A stretch of 8,494 nucleotides of DNA from JAFGED01 sp964551295 (GCA_964551295.1 CAZKDJ010000176.1:1-8494); one strand, 5' to 3'; counted from the stretch's first letter, positions 1 to 6,545 are shown. The notes: a model not told the origin generated them from the letters alone. Numbers and translations: made by a program.

Positions 1-87
1 GAGGGCGGCTACGCCGCCCTCACACCCCCCGCCCCCCAGATTATTGAGATGATACGTCGCAGGCAAGTGGAAAGGACGGAGGAGTGA
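1..87 (+). CDS. 3' end of an unidentified gene, cut by the left window edge
   Basis: Frame 1 is open from the first base to a TGA at 85-87, giving 28 residues that begin EGGYAAL and end in a charged helix-like tail (MIRRRQVERTEE). Third codon positions are mostly G or C, as in the neighbouring genes. The Shine-Dalgarno site of the next gene lies inside its last codons, and the next ATG is only 2 nt past its stop, which fits translational coupling. The EGGY start faintly recalls the LEGGY stretch near the C-terminus of histone-deacetylase-like amidohydrolases (acetoin utilisation family), but 28 residues cannot support that assignment. No function is claimed. Confidence 0.5.
   Translation, partial: EGGYAALTPPAPQIIEMIRRRQVERTEE
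78..84 (+). promoter_or_regulatory. Shine-Dalgarno site fixing the start at ATG 90
   Basis: GGAGGAG at 78-84 lies 5 to 7 nt before ATG 90. A GTG at 84 is in the same frame but overlaps this site, so it could not be served by it. This favours ATG 90 as the start of the membrane protein gene. Confidence 0.6.
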
Positions 88-89
88 TT

Positions 90-686
90 ATGGCCAAGAA
101 GCGCGGGAAACGCTTTCGTCTCCTGATATACGAACGCATGTGGCAAAAGTGGGGCCTGCTCAGCCTGCTGGTCGCCTTGGCCTCAGGTGTGCTGTGGCTT
201 TTGGCACCGCGCATTCAATTTCTGCCTTCCCCACTCCGCATGCTCATCCTCGTCCCGACGCTGGCCAGTCTAGCCATTTTCGCCTATGCCTTCATAGCCC
301 GACGGATGGCCTGGGTGCAGTGCCAACAGGGCCACCTGCGCATCCAGACCCCCATCTATCCTCTCGCCATCTCCTACGCCCGCTTCAAAGTCGTGCGCCC
401 CTCAGAATTTGGCCACATTTTCGACCCATCGAAGGAGAAACCCGGTCGCCGAGAATGGCTGCGCCCCTACTGGGGCAGGACGGCCGTGGTGGTGGAAATC
501 TCCCAATATCCCATCAGGAAGGAATGGCTGCGCCTGTGGTTTAATCGCTACATGTTCTCCCCCGAAGTCACTGGCTTTGTCTTCCTGGTCGACGATTGGA
601 TGACGCTCTCCCGGCAACTACACGACTTTCGCAACGACTGGGAACTGCGACGCGCTGCGCGACGCAAACAGTCAGCCCGCCGATAG
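90..686 (+). CDS. two-helix membrane protein, possible bacterial PH-like domain
   Basis: Encodes 198 residues from ATG 90 and I do not recognise a named family. A very basic N-terminus (MAKKRGKRFR) precedes two hydrophobic segments at about residues 22-39 and 50-70. They are separated by a short loop, predicting a helical hairpin with both ends in the cytoplasm by the positive-inside rule. The remaining 125 residues are soluble, rich in Trp, Arg and aromatic residues, and end in an Arg/Lys-rich tail. Two membrane helices followed by a beta-rich stretch (WVQCQQGHLRIQTPIYPLAI, then KVVRPSEF) resemble the layout of bacterial PH-like (bPH) membrane proteins; this is inference from pattern, not a domain match. 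The gene sits 2 nt after the upstream partial gene and 38 nt before the Fe-S gene, so it probably shares their transcript. Confidence 0.8.
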   Translation: MAKKRGKRFRLLIYERMWQKWGLLSLLVALASGVLWLLAPRIQFLPSPLRMLILVPTLASLAIFAYAFIARRMAWVQCQQGHLRIQTPIYPLAISYARFKVVRPSEFGHIFDPSKEKPGRREWLRPYWGRTAVVVEISQYPIRKEWLRLWFNRYMFSPEVTGFVFLVDDWMTLSRQLHDFRNDWELRRAARRKQSARR

Positions 687-706
687 AACACCATCTCCCA
701 GCTAAC

Positions 707-713
707 AAGGAGG
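707..713 (+). promoter_or_regulatory. Shine-Dalgarno site fixing the start at ATG 725
   Basis: AAGGAGG, a full match to the anti-Shine-Dalgarno core, lies 11 nt before ATG 725. The same frame is open upstream to 596, but that extension runs through the end of the preceding gene and has no comparable ribosome binding site. Confidence 0.6.
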
Positions 714-724
714 ACAATCAGCTC

Positions 725-1807
725 ATGACCGATAACGTCTATCGCAGGCTGGCCCAAAGACTGGATACCATCCCCAACGGATTTCCCGCCACAGAGAGCG
801 GCATCGAGTTGCGGCTCTTGGAAAAGATCTTTACCCCAGAAGAAGCAGCGTTGGCCAGCGTGATGCGCCTGGCTTACGAACCGACCGACGCCATCGCCGC
901 TCGCGCCGGCGTCGACGTCAAGGTCGCCTCCCGCACGCTCAAACAGATGGTGCGCAAAGGACAAATCCGCGTCAGGATCGGTGACAAGCAGCTTTTGTTC
1001 AGATTGATGCCTTTCGTCGTCGGCATTTACGAAGAGCAATTGCCCCGCATGGATGCCGAGATGGCAGAGCTGTTCGAGCAGTATTTCTACGAATCTCAAG
1101 GCGGCGGTTTCGTCCGCACCACGCCCGCCGTCCAGCGCGTCATCCCCGTGAACGAGGCAATCCCCGTCGACGTGGAGGTCTTTCCCTACGAGCGAGCCGT
1201 GGAGCTCATAGAGAGTGCCAAGTCGTGGGGCGTGCGCGACTGCATCTGCCGCGTGCAACAAAAGCTCATCGGCAAGGGATGCGACCGGCCTATCGAAGTC
1301 TGCCTGGTCTTTGCCCCGGTCGAGGGCGCTTTCCAGGGCCACGGGCCAGACCGCCCGCTTACCAAGGAGCAAGCGCTGGAAATCCTGCGCCAGACAGAAG
1401 AGGCAGGATTGATCCACTCCACCGGCAACTACCGGGACGGGCACTCGTACATCTGCAACTGCTGCACCTGCTGCTGCGGGATACTGCGCAGCGTGGTCGA
1501 GTTCGACATTCCCACCACCACGGTCAGCTCTGACTTTTACGCCATCGTGGACCCCAACGCGTGCACAGGCTGCGGCGAATGCATCCAGCGATGCCAGTTC
1601 AAAGCGCTCGCTGTGCCGGAGGACGTCTGCCAAGTCGACTTGGCTCGCTGTGTGGGCTGCGGGCAATGCACCACCGTCTGTCCCACCGGCGCGATCTACC
1701 TGGAGCGGCGCCCCGAGGACGAGCTGCCTCCGCTGCCAGCCGATCGCAAGGTTTGGCTGGCCAAGCGGGCCGAGGCGCGCGGCATCGACCTGCAAGATAT
1801 CCTGTAG
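725..1807 (+). CDS. cysteine-rich iron-sulfur protein: winged-helix-like N-terminus, CxC/CNCC domain, two 4Fe-4S ferredoxin motifs
   Basis: Encodes 360 residues with 19 cysteines, cytoplasmic (no signal peptide or membrane segment). Residues about 30-95 look like a winged helix (IAARAGVDVKVASRTLKQMVRKGQIRVR split over a helix-turn-helix and wing). They are followed by PFVVGIYEEQL, which I recall from a widespread uncharacterised 4Fe-4S family in anaerobes. The middle holds C173-x-C175-R, C186 and C193, then the cluster C244-N-C246-C247-T-C249-C250-C251. The C-terminus is a two-cluster ferredoxin: C280-x2-C283-x2-C286-x3-C290 and C309-x2-C312-x2-C315-x3-C319-P. The ferredoxin part should carry two 4Fe-4S clusters for electron transfer. 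The middle cysteines could bind a further cluster or another metal. The winged helix could be a redox-sensing DNA-binding domain or a structural remnant. Partner and pathway are unknown. It follows the membrane protein after 38 nt and ends 14 nt before the convergent phosphatase gene. Confidence 0.9.
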   Translation: MTDNVYRRLAQRLDTIPNGFPATESGIELRLLEKIFTPEEAALASVMRLAYEPTDAIAARAGVDVKVASRTLKQMVRKGQIRVRIGDKQLLFRLMPFVVGIYEEQLPRMDAEMAELFEQYFYESQGGGFVRTTPAVQRVIPVNEAIPVDVEVFPYERAVELIESAKSWGVRDCICRVQQKLIGKGCDRPIEVCLVFAPVEGAFQGHGPDRPLTKEQALEILRQTEEAGLIHSTGNYRDGHSYICNCCTCCCGILRSVVEFDIPTTTVSSDFYAIVDPNACTGCGECIQRCQFKALAVPEDVCQVDLARCVGCGQCTTVCPTGAIYLERRPEDELPPLPADRKVWLAKRAEARGIDLQDIL

Positions 1808-1821
1808 ACGTGATCAATACG

Positions 1822-2829
1822 CTACTCAAACACACTTCCCAACCCACCGAGTAATTCGCCGGCCTGCCACACCGGTTTCTCCACGTCAAAGAGCAGATAG
1901 CGCCCCGACTCAGGGGGACGCGCGTGACTGCCGCTGGCCAGTCGAAGTTGACGGCCGTTGCCTACCAACGTATATCCTCCACTACAGGCCAGGTGTCCTG
2001 CCACCAGCACACGTTGCCGATGGAACCCTGCCGAAAGCTCGCGCAGCAACGCGTCGAGACGCAGGGCATAATCACCCGCGCTGCAGTCCCGCTCGTCGCG
2101 GCTGAACAACGCCGCCCAGAGCAGCTCGAAATCGGGGGGCACGCTCGACACGATAGAGCCAATCAGCAGATCGTCATAGCGCGGATCGTCCGGCCCAGAG
2201 ACCGCCAGGTAACGGCGCGCCATGTCAGCGTACGACTCGCCGCTTAACTTGGCGAACCCCGCCCGCAGCGAAGCCCGTTGATCGGCAGGCAGCATCGCTG
2301 ATACTTCCTCCCAAATCCGCCGGTGCGAGCAATCGAACAGGCGCGCCGCCACACCGGGCTCCCCCACCCCGGCAAAAGCCCCCGCGTGGCAGAGGGACAC
2401 ACCGGCCCGGGTGCGCACGTAGAAAGCGAGATCATCGAAAAAGGCAATGATGTCCGCACGATGCTCACCCATCGCCGCCTCGAAAGACGGCGTATAGAGA
2501 TGCGGCCCCTTCTGTAGTGTAACGCCATACAGGTGAGGTAACTCGTGGTTGCCAAGCAGGTAGATAATCCGGTCGCCCAGGCTTGCGCGCAGGTCGATTA
2601 CATCCAGCACGATGCTCAACGAGCGATCTTCCTCAGGCGGGCCCTCGCTGTGGATCAAGTCGCCGGTGAAGACGAGCGTATCGGCCTGCCCGTGCGCCTC
2701 CAAATCCAGGAAGCGATCTCGGTAGCGCCGGTAGACGTCCCAATCGCCGTGCAGATCGGTGACCACCATCGCCCGCCCTGCTTCCAGGCTAATCACACGT
2801 GGTTGAGCCTCACGATTGATGTGTGTCAT
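1822..2829 (-). CDS. calcineurin-like metallophosphatase (PPP-type phosphoesterase)
   Basis: Encodes 335 residues. The metal-binding motifs of the superfamily appear in order: D25-L-H27-G-D29 (VVTDLHGD), G56-D57 (FTGDLIHS), G93-N94-H95-E96, H148-A-G150 (SLCHAG) and A277-G278-H279 (LVAGH). Together these predict a two-metal active site (typically Fe/Mn/Zn) that hydrolyses phosphomonoesters or diesters. The order and spacing look like the Ser/Thr phosphatase (PPP) branch, but the substrate, protein or small molecule, cannot be read. No signal peptide is present. I chose ATG at 2829 over in-frame TTG 2844 and GTG 2838 because GGTGAG lies a few bases upstream of it. The start lies inside the end of the TetR gene (20-nt overlap), so the two are translationally coupled and should be co-regulated. 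Confidence 0.93.
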   Translation of the reverse strand: MTHINREAQPRVISLEAGRAMVVTDLHGDWDVYRRYRDRFLDLEAHGQADTLVFTGDLIHSEGPPEEDRSLSIVLDVIDLRASLGDRIIYLLGNHELPHLYGVTLQKGPHLYTPSFEAAMGEHRADIIAFFDDLAFYVRTRAGVSLCHAGAFAGVGEPGVAARLFDCSHRRIWEEVSAMLPADQRASLRAGFAKLSGESYADMARRYLAVSGPDDPRYDDLLIGSIVSSVPPDFELLWAALFSRDERDCSAGDYALRLDALLRELSAGFHRQRVLVAGHLACSGGYTLVGNGRQLRLASGSHARPPESGRYLLFDVEKPVWQAGELLGGLGSVFE

Positions 2830-3454
2830 CGCACTCACCGCCAAAGATCGGCGCCAAATAGTTGAACAACATATGCTTCATCTCGGCGGTGACCTGCGTG
2901 TGAAAATCCTCGCTACAGTCGCACGTGATCAGCGAGAGCAGGGCCTTGACCTCGGCCTTGCATACCATCGCCACCAGGCGCGCGCGCTGCTCGCTCAAGT
3001 CCGGTGCCGCTTGCCGCAAGAAACCCACCATGCGCTCGACGATTTCCTCGTCCATCTCCTCCGACGCAGCGGCAACGTCGGCCGAGACATCCGAGCCCAG
3101 CAGGATCTGCTTGAATTCCGGGCACGCCGCCTGCAACTCGACGAATGGGTCGACGATGCGGTCGATGACCGCTTCCAACGGCAGTTGAACTAGATCCTCC
3201 GTAAAGACCCGGTCGTATAGCGCCTGCACCTGCTCCAGATGGCGGAGCGCCAACCCACGCAGGATGGTCTCCTTGTCAGGGAAATACCGGTAGAGCGATC
3301 CGATGGAAATCCCCGCCCGCTCGGCGATGGCGTTCGTGGTCAGCGTCTCGTAGCCTTCCTCGGCGACGAGATCGGCCGCCGTATCGAGGATCAGATCCAC
3401 GCGCTCCTGGCTACGCGTCTGTTGGGGCCTATGCCGCATCGGTACGTCTTCCAT
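2810..3454 (-). CDS. TetR/AcrR-family transcriptional regulator
   Basis: Encodes 214 residues, the usual TetR length. The N-terminal DNA-binding domain is clear: RVDLILDTAADLVAEEGYET (about 18-37) leads to the helix-turn-helix TTNAIAERAGISIGSLYRYF (39-58) and the FPDKETIL motif. The C-terminal two-thirds is a helical ligand-binding and dimerisation domain, which is divergent; no inducer can be named. ATG 3454 is preceded by AAGGGGG at about 7 nt; an upstream in-frame extension to 3523 would run through the promoter region and is rejected. It is transcribed divergently from the DUF362 gene, and the shared gap has several inverted repeats overlapping both promoters. This suggests that it represses itself and the DUF362 operon until a ligand binds. 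The 3' end overlaps the phosphatase gene. Confidence 0.95.
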   Translation of the reverse strand: MEDVPMRHRPQQTRSQERVDLILDTAADLVAEEGYETLTTNAIAERAGISIGSLYRYFPDKETILRGLALRHLEQVQALYDRVFTEDLVQLPLEAVIDRIVDPFVELQAACPEFKQILLGSDVSADVAAASEEMDEEIVERMVGFLRQAAPDLSEQRARLVAMVCKAEVKALLSLITCDCSEDFHTQVTAEMKHMLFNYLAPIFGGECDDTHQS

Positions 3455-3466
3455 CCCAATTCCCCC

Positions 3467-3495
3467 TTGACTACGTGAGCTTTTGCTCGTATAAT
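3467..3495 (+). promoter_or_regulatory. sigma70-type promoter for the DUF362-methyltransferase operon
   Basis: TTGACT (3467-3472) and an exact TATAAT (3490-3495) are separated by 17 bp, so this is close to the housekeeping consensus. Transcription would begin near 3501-3503 and give a leader of about 85 nt. An inverted repeat (3475-3490) fills the spacer, a common position for a repressor that blocks RNA polymerase. Confidence 0.75.
3475..3490. promoter_or_regulatory. TetR operator candidate O1
   Basis: GTGAGCTTTTGCTCGT has a perfect GAGC-TTTT-GCTC inverted repeat at its core (3477-3488) and lies between the -35 and -10 of the + strand promoter. Its GTGAGY-N4-GCTC pattern recurs at 3508-3523. 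Binding by the adjacent TetR protein is inferred. Confidence 0.6.
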
Positions 3496-3516
3496 ATGAC
3501 TCGTAAGGTGAGTAAA
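3488..3516 (-). promoter_or_regulatory. candidate divergent promoter for the TetR-phosphatase operon
   Basis: On the - strand, TTTACT (complement of 3511-3516) and TATACG (complement of 3488-3493) are 17 bp apart; each matches four of six consensus bases. The -10 shares bases with the TATAAT of the + strand promoter, so the two promoters would compete. The second operator-like repeat overlaps this -35. It is weaker than the + strand promoter and is an inference from spacing. Confidence 0.4.
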
Positions 3517-3523
3517 AGCTCAA
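3508..3523. promoter_or_regulatory. TetR operator candidate O2
   Basis: GTGAGTAAAAGCTCAA repeats the O1 pattern with one mismatch in the inverted repeat (GAGT-AAAA-GCTC). Its centre is 33 bp from that of O1, about three helical turns, so two dimers could bind on the same DNA face. It overlaps the candidate -35 of the - strand promoter and lies just past the predicted + strand start site. Confidence 0.55.
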
Positions 3524-3537
3524 CTAATCCTTGAGCT
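3517..3537. repeat. perfect inverted repeat AGCTCAA-N7-TTGAGCT
   Basis: Seven-base arms at 3517-3523 and 3531-3537 match perfectly around a 7-base spacer. The left arm shares bases with O2. It could be a third half-site pair for the TetR protein, or a weak hairpin in the leader RNA of the DUF362 operon. There is no T-run, so it is not a terminator. Confidence 0.5.
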
Positions 3538-3586
3538 AATCATACCAATTTTATCCTCCCGTGTCAACTGAGAAAAAAGGAGACCG

Positions 3587-4816
3587 ATGGCAACCAAAGG
3601 AAACACCTTAATCACCGGCGCATCCAAGGCAGCAAAGAACCTGGAGGAATCAAATAAAGTCTACGCCGTCAAATGTCCCGACTACGAACAAGTCGAGGGC
3701 AGATTGACCGAGCTTTTGCAAATGATGGGCGGGATCGAGCGGTTCGTCGCACCGGAAGAAAAAATCGCGCTAAAGGTGAACCTGCTCCTGGCTGCGGAGC
3801 CAGAGAAAGCGATCACCACCCACCCCGCCATCGTGGCCGCGGTCGGGCGCATGGCCAAAGACCGAGGCGCCAGCCCATTCATCATCGATAGCCCCACCGG
3901 CGGCTATGAATACAACGAAAGCACGATGAAGAGGGTCTACCGCACAAGCAAGATGGCGGACGCTGCACGAGAAGCCAGGATCGAGTTGAATTTCGATACA
4001 ACACATCAAGCCGTGTCCTTCCCAGCCGGTGTGCTAACCAAGCATTTCGACATCATCACGCCGTTGGTCGAGGCAGACGGGGTGCTCAACCTATGCAAGC
4101 TCAAGACGCACACGTACATGGGCATGACGGGCGCCATCAAGAACAACTTTGGCGCCATCCCCGGCCGCGCCAAGCCCGGCTACCACGCCAAGTTGCACGA
4201 TCCGGCCCGGTTCGCCGGGATGCTGCTCGACCTAGCAGCGTGCGTCGCTCCGCGCCTATCGATCATGGACGCCGTCGTCGGCATGGAGGGAGACGGCCCG
4301 AACGCCGGCGCCCCGCGCCGGATCGGCCTGTTGCTGGCATCGGAGAACCCGCTGGCCCTGGACGTTGTGGCGAGCGAGATCATCGGGCTACCCTTGGAGA
4401 ACAACCCGGTGTTGGCCGAGGCAAAGAAGCGCGGGGACTATCCGACTCAGATCGAGGAGGTCGACTTGGTCGGCACAGACGTCGCCAACCTGCGCATCAC
4501 CGACTATGCCCTCCCCACGACGCTGGCCGGCGGCGGTGGCCTGGCAAACCTGAGCTGGTGGCAGAAAGTGGCTGCACCGCTCTTCCGGGATGGACTGACC
4601 GTCAGGCCGCGCATCGTCGAGGGCAAGTGCATCGCCTGCGGGGCCTGCCGCGATATATGTCCCATGCACGTCATCACGATCAAAAGCAACGGCCGTCACC
4701 GCTACGCGCAGATCGATGACAAGGGCTGCATCCGCTGCTACTGCTGCCACGAGACATGCCCGCAAGATGCGATCGAGCTACATCAGGGTCTGCTCTATCG
4801 CATCATAAACGCATGA
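3587..4816 (+). CDS. DUF362-domain protein with C-terminal double 4Fe-4S cluster domain
   Basis: Encodes 409 residues, cytoplasmic. Residues about 58-310 are the DUF362 domain: IALKVNLL (60-67), a THPAIVAAVGRMAKDRGA block (78-95), DSPTGG (101-106), NLCKLKTHTYMGMTGAIKNN (168-187), MDAVVGMEGDGPNAG (227-241) and a NPLALDVVASEI block (254-265). The C-terminus carries C348-x2-C351-x2-C354-x3-C358-P and C381-x2-C384-x-C386-C387-x3-C391-P, a standard two-cluster ferredoxin with one additional cysteine (C386). DUF362 proteins are uncharacterised iron-sulfur proteins common in anaerobes; the reaction is unknown, and an electron-transfer or metal/cofactor role is only inference. AAGGAG at 3577-3582 fixes the ATG. 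It is the first gene after the TetR-controlled promoter and is followed 28 nt later by a methyltransferase. Confidence 0.93.
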   Translation: MATKGNTLITGASKAAKNLEESNKVYAVKCPDYEQVEGRLTELLQMMGGIERFVAPEEKIALKVNLLLAAEPEKAITTHPAIVAAVGRMAKDRGASPFIIDSPTGGYEYNESTMKRVYRTSKMADAAREARIELNFDTTHQAVSFPAGVLTKHFDIITPLVEADGVLNLCKLKTHTYMGMTGAIKNNFGAIPGRAKPGYHAKLHDPARFAGMLLDLAACVAPRLSIMDAVVGMEGDGPNAGAPRRIGLLLASENPLALDVVASEIIGLPLENNPVLAEAKKRGDYPTQIEEVDLVGTDVANLRITDYALPTTLAGGGGLANLSWWQKVAAPLFRDGLTVRPRIVEGKCIACGACRDICPMHVITIKSNGRHRYAQIDDKGCIRCYCCHETCPQDAIELHQGLLYRIINA

Positions 4817-4844
4817 CACCTATCGTCATACTGGAGGGAAAACG

Positions 4845-5414
4845 ATGGCCACAGAACAAATGCGACTTGGTAGAACTGAGTTCGCAATGATGAACAACCC
4901 GATCCGACGCTTTTTGCAAAGGCACGTCGAGTTTAGGATATTCAAACAGCACCTGCAAAAGCACAAGATCGATCTAGTCAACAAGGCCATTCTAGATGCC
5001 GGCTGCGGCTCCGGCTACAGCACCGAGTTGATCGCCAAGGCATTTGCGCCATCACGTCTTGTCGCCTTCGACCTGATGCCTGAGCAAATCGAATTGGCCA
5101 AGCGGCGCGGTCTGAACGCAGACGTTTTCGTGGGCGATACGACGAACTTGGTGCTGCCGAGCGAGACCTTTGACGCCGTGTTCATCTTTGGCGTCCTGCA
5201 CCACATCCCCACCTGGCGCCAAGCGCTGCACGAGATGGCAAGCGTGCTCAAGCCAGCAGGGGTACTGCTGGTTGAGGAACCCCAGGTGCGGTTCAACTGG
5301 CCAGAATTTGAGCGAGGTATTGAACAGGCAGGCTTCGAGATCCTGGAAAGAAGCAGGGTTCTGACGCAGAGCTTTCAGAGCTACTTGGCTCGAAAAAGGC
5401 ACAGGGCCGACTAG
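4845..5414 (+). CDS. class I SAM-dependent methyltransferase
   Basis: Encodes 189 residues with a Rossmann-type methyltransferase core. Motif I is ILDAGCGSGYST (49-60, the SAM-binding glycine loop), the acidic residue after strand 2 is D76 in VAFDLMPEQ, and motif II is VGDTT (97-101). FDAVFIFGVLHHIPTWRQAL (109-128) and the VLKPAGVLLVEEP block (134-146) complete the methyltransferase_11 pattern. The N-terminal MMNNPIRRFLQRHVEFRIF stretch (15-33) probably forms the substrate lid. The acceptor is unknown. GGAGGG at 4833-4838 supports the start. The short gap to the DUF362 gene implies one transcript under the TetR-regulated promoter. It therefore probably acts on the same substrate or cofactor as the DUF362 protein. 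Its stop codon overlaps that of the convergent GNAT gene. Confidence 0.92.
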   Translation: MATEQMRLGRTEFAMMNNPIRRFLQRHVEFRIFKQHLQKHKIDLVNKAILDAGCGSGYSTELIAKAFAPSRLVAFDLMPEQIELAKRRGLNADVFVGDTTNLVLPSETFDAVFIFGVLHHIPTWRQALHEMASVLKPAGVLLVEEPQVRFNWPEFERGIEQAGFEILERSRVLTQSFQSYLARKRHRAD

Positions 5415-6535
5415 CTCAACGAGCGCAGGTAGACGCGGTGCCTCTTGTATGGCTTTACTCGAGCCAGTTGCAACTCCTGCATCATGCGCACGTTGGTCTC
5501 TTGAATCTGCACCAGGTCAGCGTGCTGATACTGGGGATGGTCTACCAGCTTATGGAACAGTTCCACGTACAGCAGGGCATCGCCGCCCAGGCCGCGATAC
5601 TGCTCTAGGATCCCTCCACCGTTAAAGTTGAGCCACTGGGTGCGCTTGAACTCGCGCAGCAAATAGAGCCAGCCCAGCGGCCACATGCGGCCCTTGCAGC
5701 GCTGGATAGCCGCCGAGAGATCGGGATAGGCGATTGCAAAGCCCGCGATCTCGTCCCCCTTCATCAACATCGTGATCAGCGAAGGGTCGGCGACGGCGAT
5801 GATGCGGTCGGCGATGATGCGTGCCTCGGCCTCGGTCAGAGGCACGTACCCCTGCACGTCGGTGAAGACCCTGTTATAGACGTTCGTGATGCGGGGAATC
5901 ATCGCCCGCAGGTCGGCCTTGGTGCGGAAGCGCACAATGCGAAAGCCGCGCCGCTGCTTGACCTTTTCCGCCACCCGCAAAAAGCGTTCCGAGACATCCA
6001 TGTCCCGGTTCATGTAGCAGGAGATCAAATCGACTCCCTTCTTGAAACCAACGTCCTCGACCAGTTCTCCGTAGTAGGGATAGTTGTAGGCGATGCCCAG
6101 TGCCGGGCGGTGCTCGAATCCCTCGACTAAAAGCCCTTTCCCGTCCGCGGCAACGAGGCCTTGCGGCCCCCACATCTCGTCCAATCCCCGCTCACGCGCC
6201 CAGTCGAACGCGGCGTCGAAGAGAGCGCGCGAAACGGCCCGATCGTTCACCACGTCAAAGTGGCAGAAGAAAGCCGTCCGCTTTCCGTGGCACGCGTTGT
6301 AGTGGGCGTTATCCAGAACGGCGATGCGGCCCACGACCTCCTCGCCCTCCAGCGCGAGGAAGAAAGCCGCCTCAGAGTGCTCGTAGAACGGGTGGCGGTT
6401 GGGGTCAAGCTGGGCGCGGGCCTCTCTCACGAACGGCGGCACCCACAGATCGCTCTCGCGGTAAAGGCGGAAGGGGAAATCGATGTAGCGACGTATATCG
6501 CGCCGGTTGGTGTGGTCGAGACGGTGGATGTGCAC
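5411..6535 (-). CDS. large GNAT-like N-acyltransferase family protein
   Basis: Encodes 374 residues, about twice the size of a single GNAT domain, and appears to hold two related halves. The first has AFFLALEGEEVVGRIAVLDN (57-76). The second has LITMLMKGDEIAGFAIAYPD (253-272), followed by ILEQYRGLGGDALLYVEL (309-326), where Q312-x-x-G315-x-G317 resembles the acyl-CoA pyrophosphate-binding motif. The N-terminus (PFRLYRESDLWVPPF, 21-35) is typical of a widespread uncharacterised acyl-CoA N-acyltransferase group. The acceptor substrate is unknown. The start is GTG 6535, supported by GGAGG with 5-nt spacing; no ATG lies nearby. It follows the exonuclease III gene after 9 nt and should be translated from the same mRNA. 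It ends convergently on the methyltransferase with overlapping stop codons. Confidence 0.85.
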   Translation of the reverse strand: MHIHRLDHTNRRDIRRYIDFPFRLYRESDLWVPPFVREARAQLDPNRHPFYEHSEAAFFLALEGEEVVGRIAVLDNAHYNACHGKRTAFFCHFDVVNDRAVSRALFDAAFDWARERGLDEMWGPQGLVAADGKGLLVEGFEHRPALGIAYNYPYYGELVEDVGFKKGVDLISCYMNRDMDVSERFLRVAEKVKQRRGFRIVRFRTKADLRAMIPRITNVYNRVFTDVQGYVPLTEAEARIIADRIIAVADPSLITMLMKGDEIAGFAIAYPDLSAAIQRCKGRMWPLGWLYLLREFKRTQWLNFNGGGILEQYRGLGGDALLYVELFHKLVDHPQYQHADLVQIQETNVRMMQELQLARVKPYKRHRVYLRSLS

Positions 6536-6540
6536 AAAGA

Positions 6541-6545
6541 CCTCC
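6541..6545 (-). promoter_or_regulatory. Shine-Dalgarno site for the GTG start at 6535, overlapping the xth stop
   Basis: On the - strand GGAGG is followed by TCTTT and then GTG. Its first G is the last base of the TAG stop of the exonuclease gene (6547-6545). This decides the GTG start of the GNAT gene and implies coupled translation. Confidence 0.6.

Noticed and set aside
1..21. Perfect hairpin with 9-bp stems around TAC, a possible terminator
   Set aside because: It has no T-run on either strand and lies in a reading frame that continues to a stop at 85-87, so it is more likely coding sequence built of GGC/GCC codons.
548..1795. 415-codon open frame on the - strand
   Set aside because: It is antisense to the cysteine-rich Fe-S gene, whose motifs and ribosome binding site are convincing. 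Its translation shows no recognisable domain and is the usual by-product of GC-rich third positions.
1808..1821. Search for a terminator between the convergent Fe-S and phosphatase genes
   Set aside because: The 14-nt gap holds no stem-loop or T-run.
5414..5424. GCTC-AAC-GAGC inverted repeat resembling the operator half-sites or a terminator
   Set aside because: The stem is only 4 bp, has no T-run, lies within the GNAT coding end and is far from any promoter; it is likely chance.
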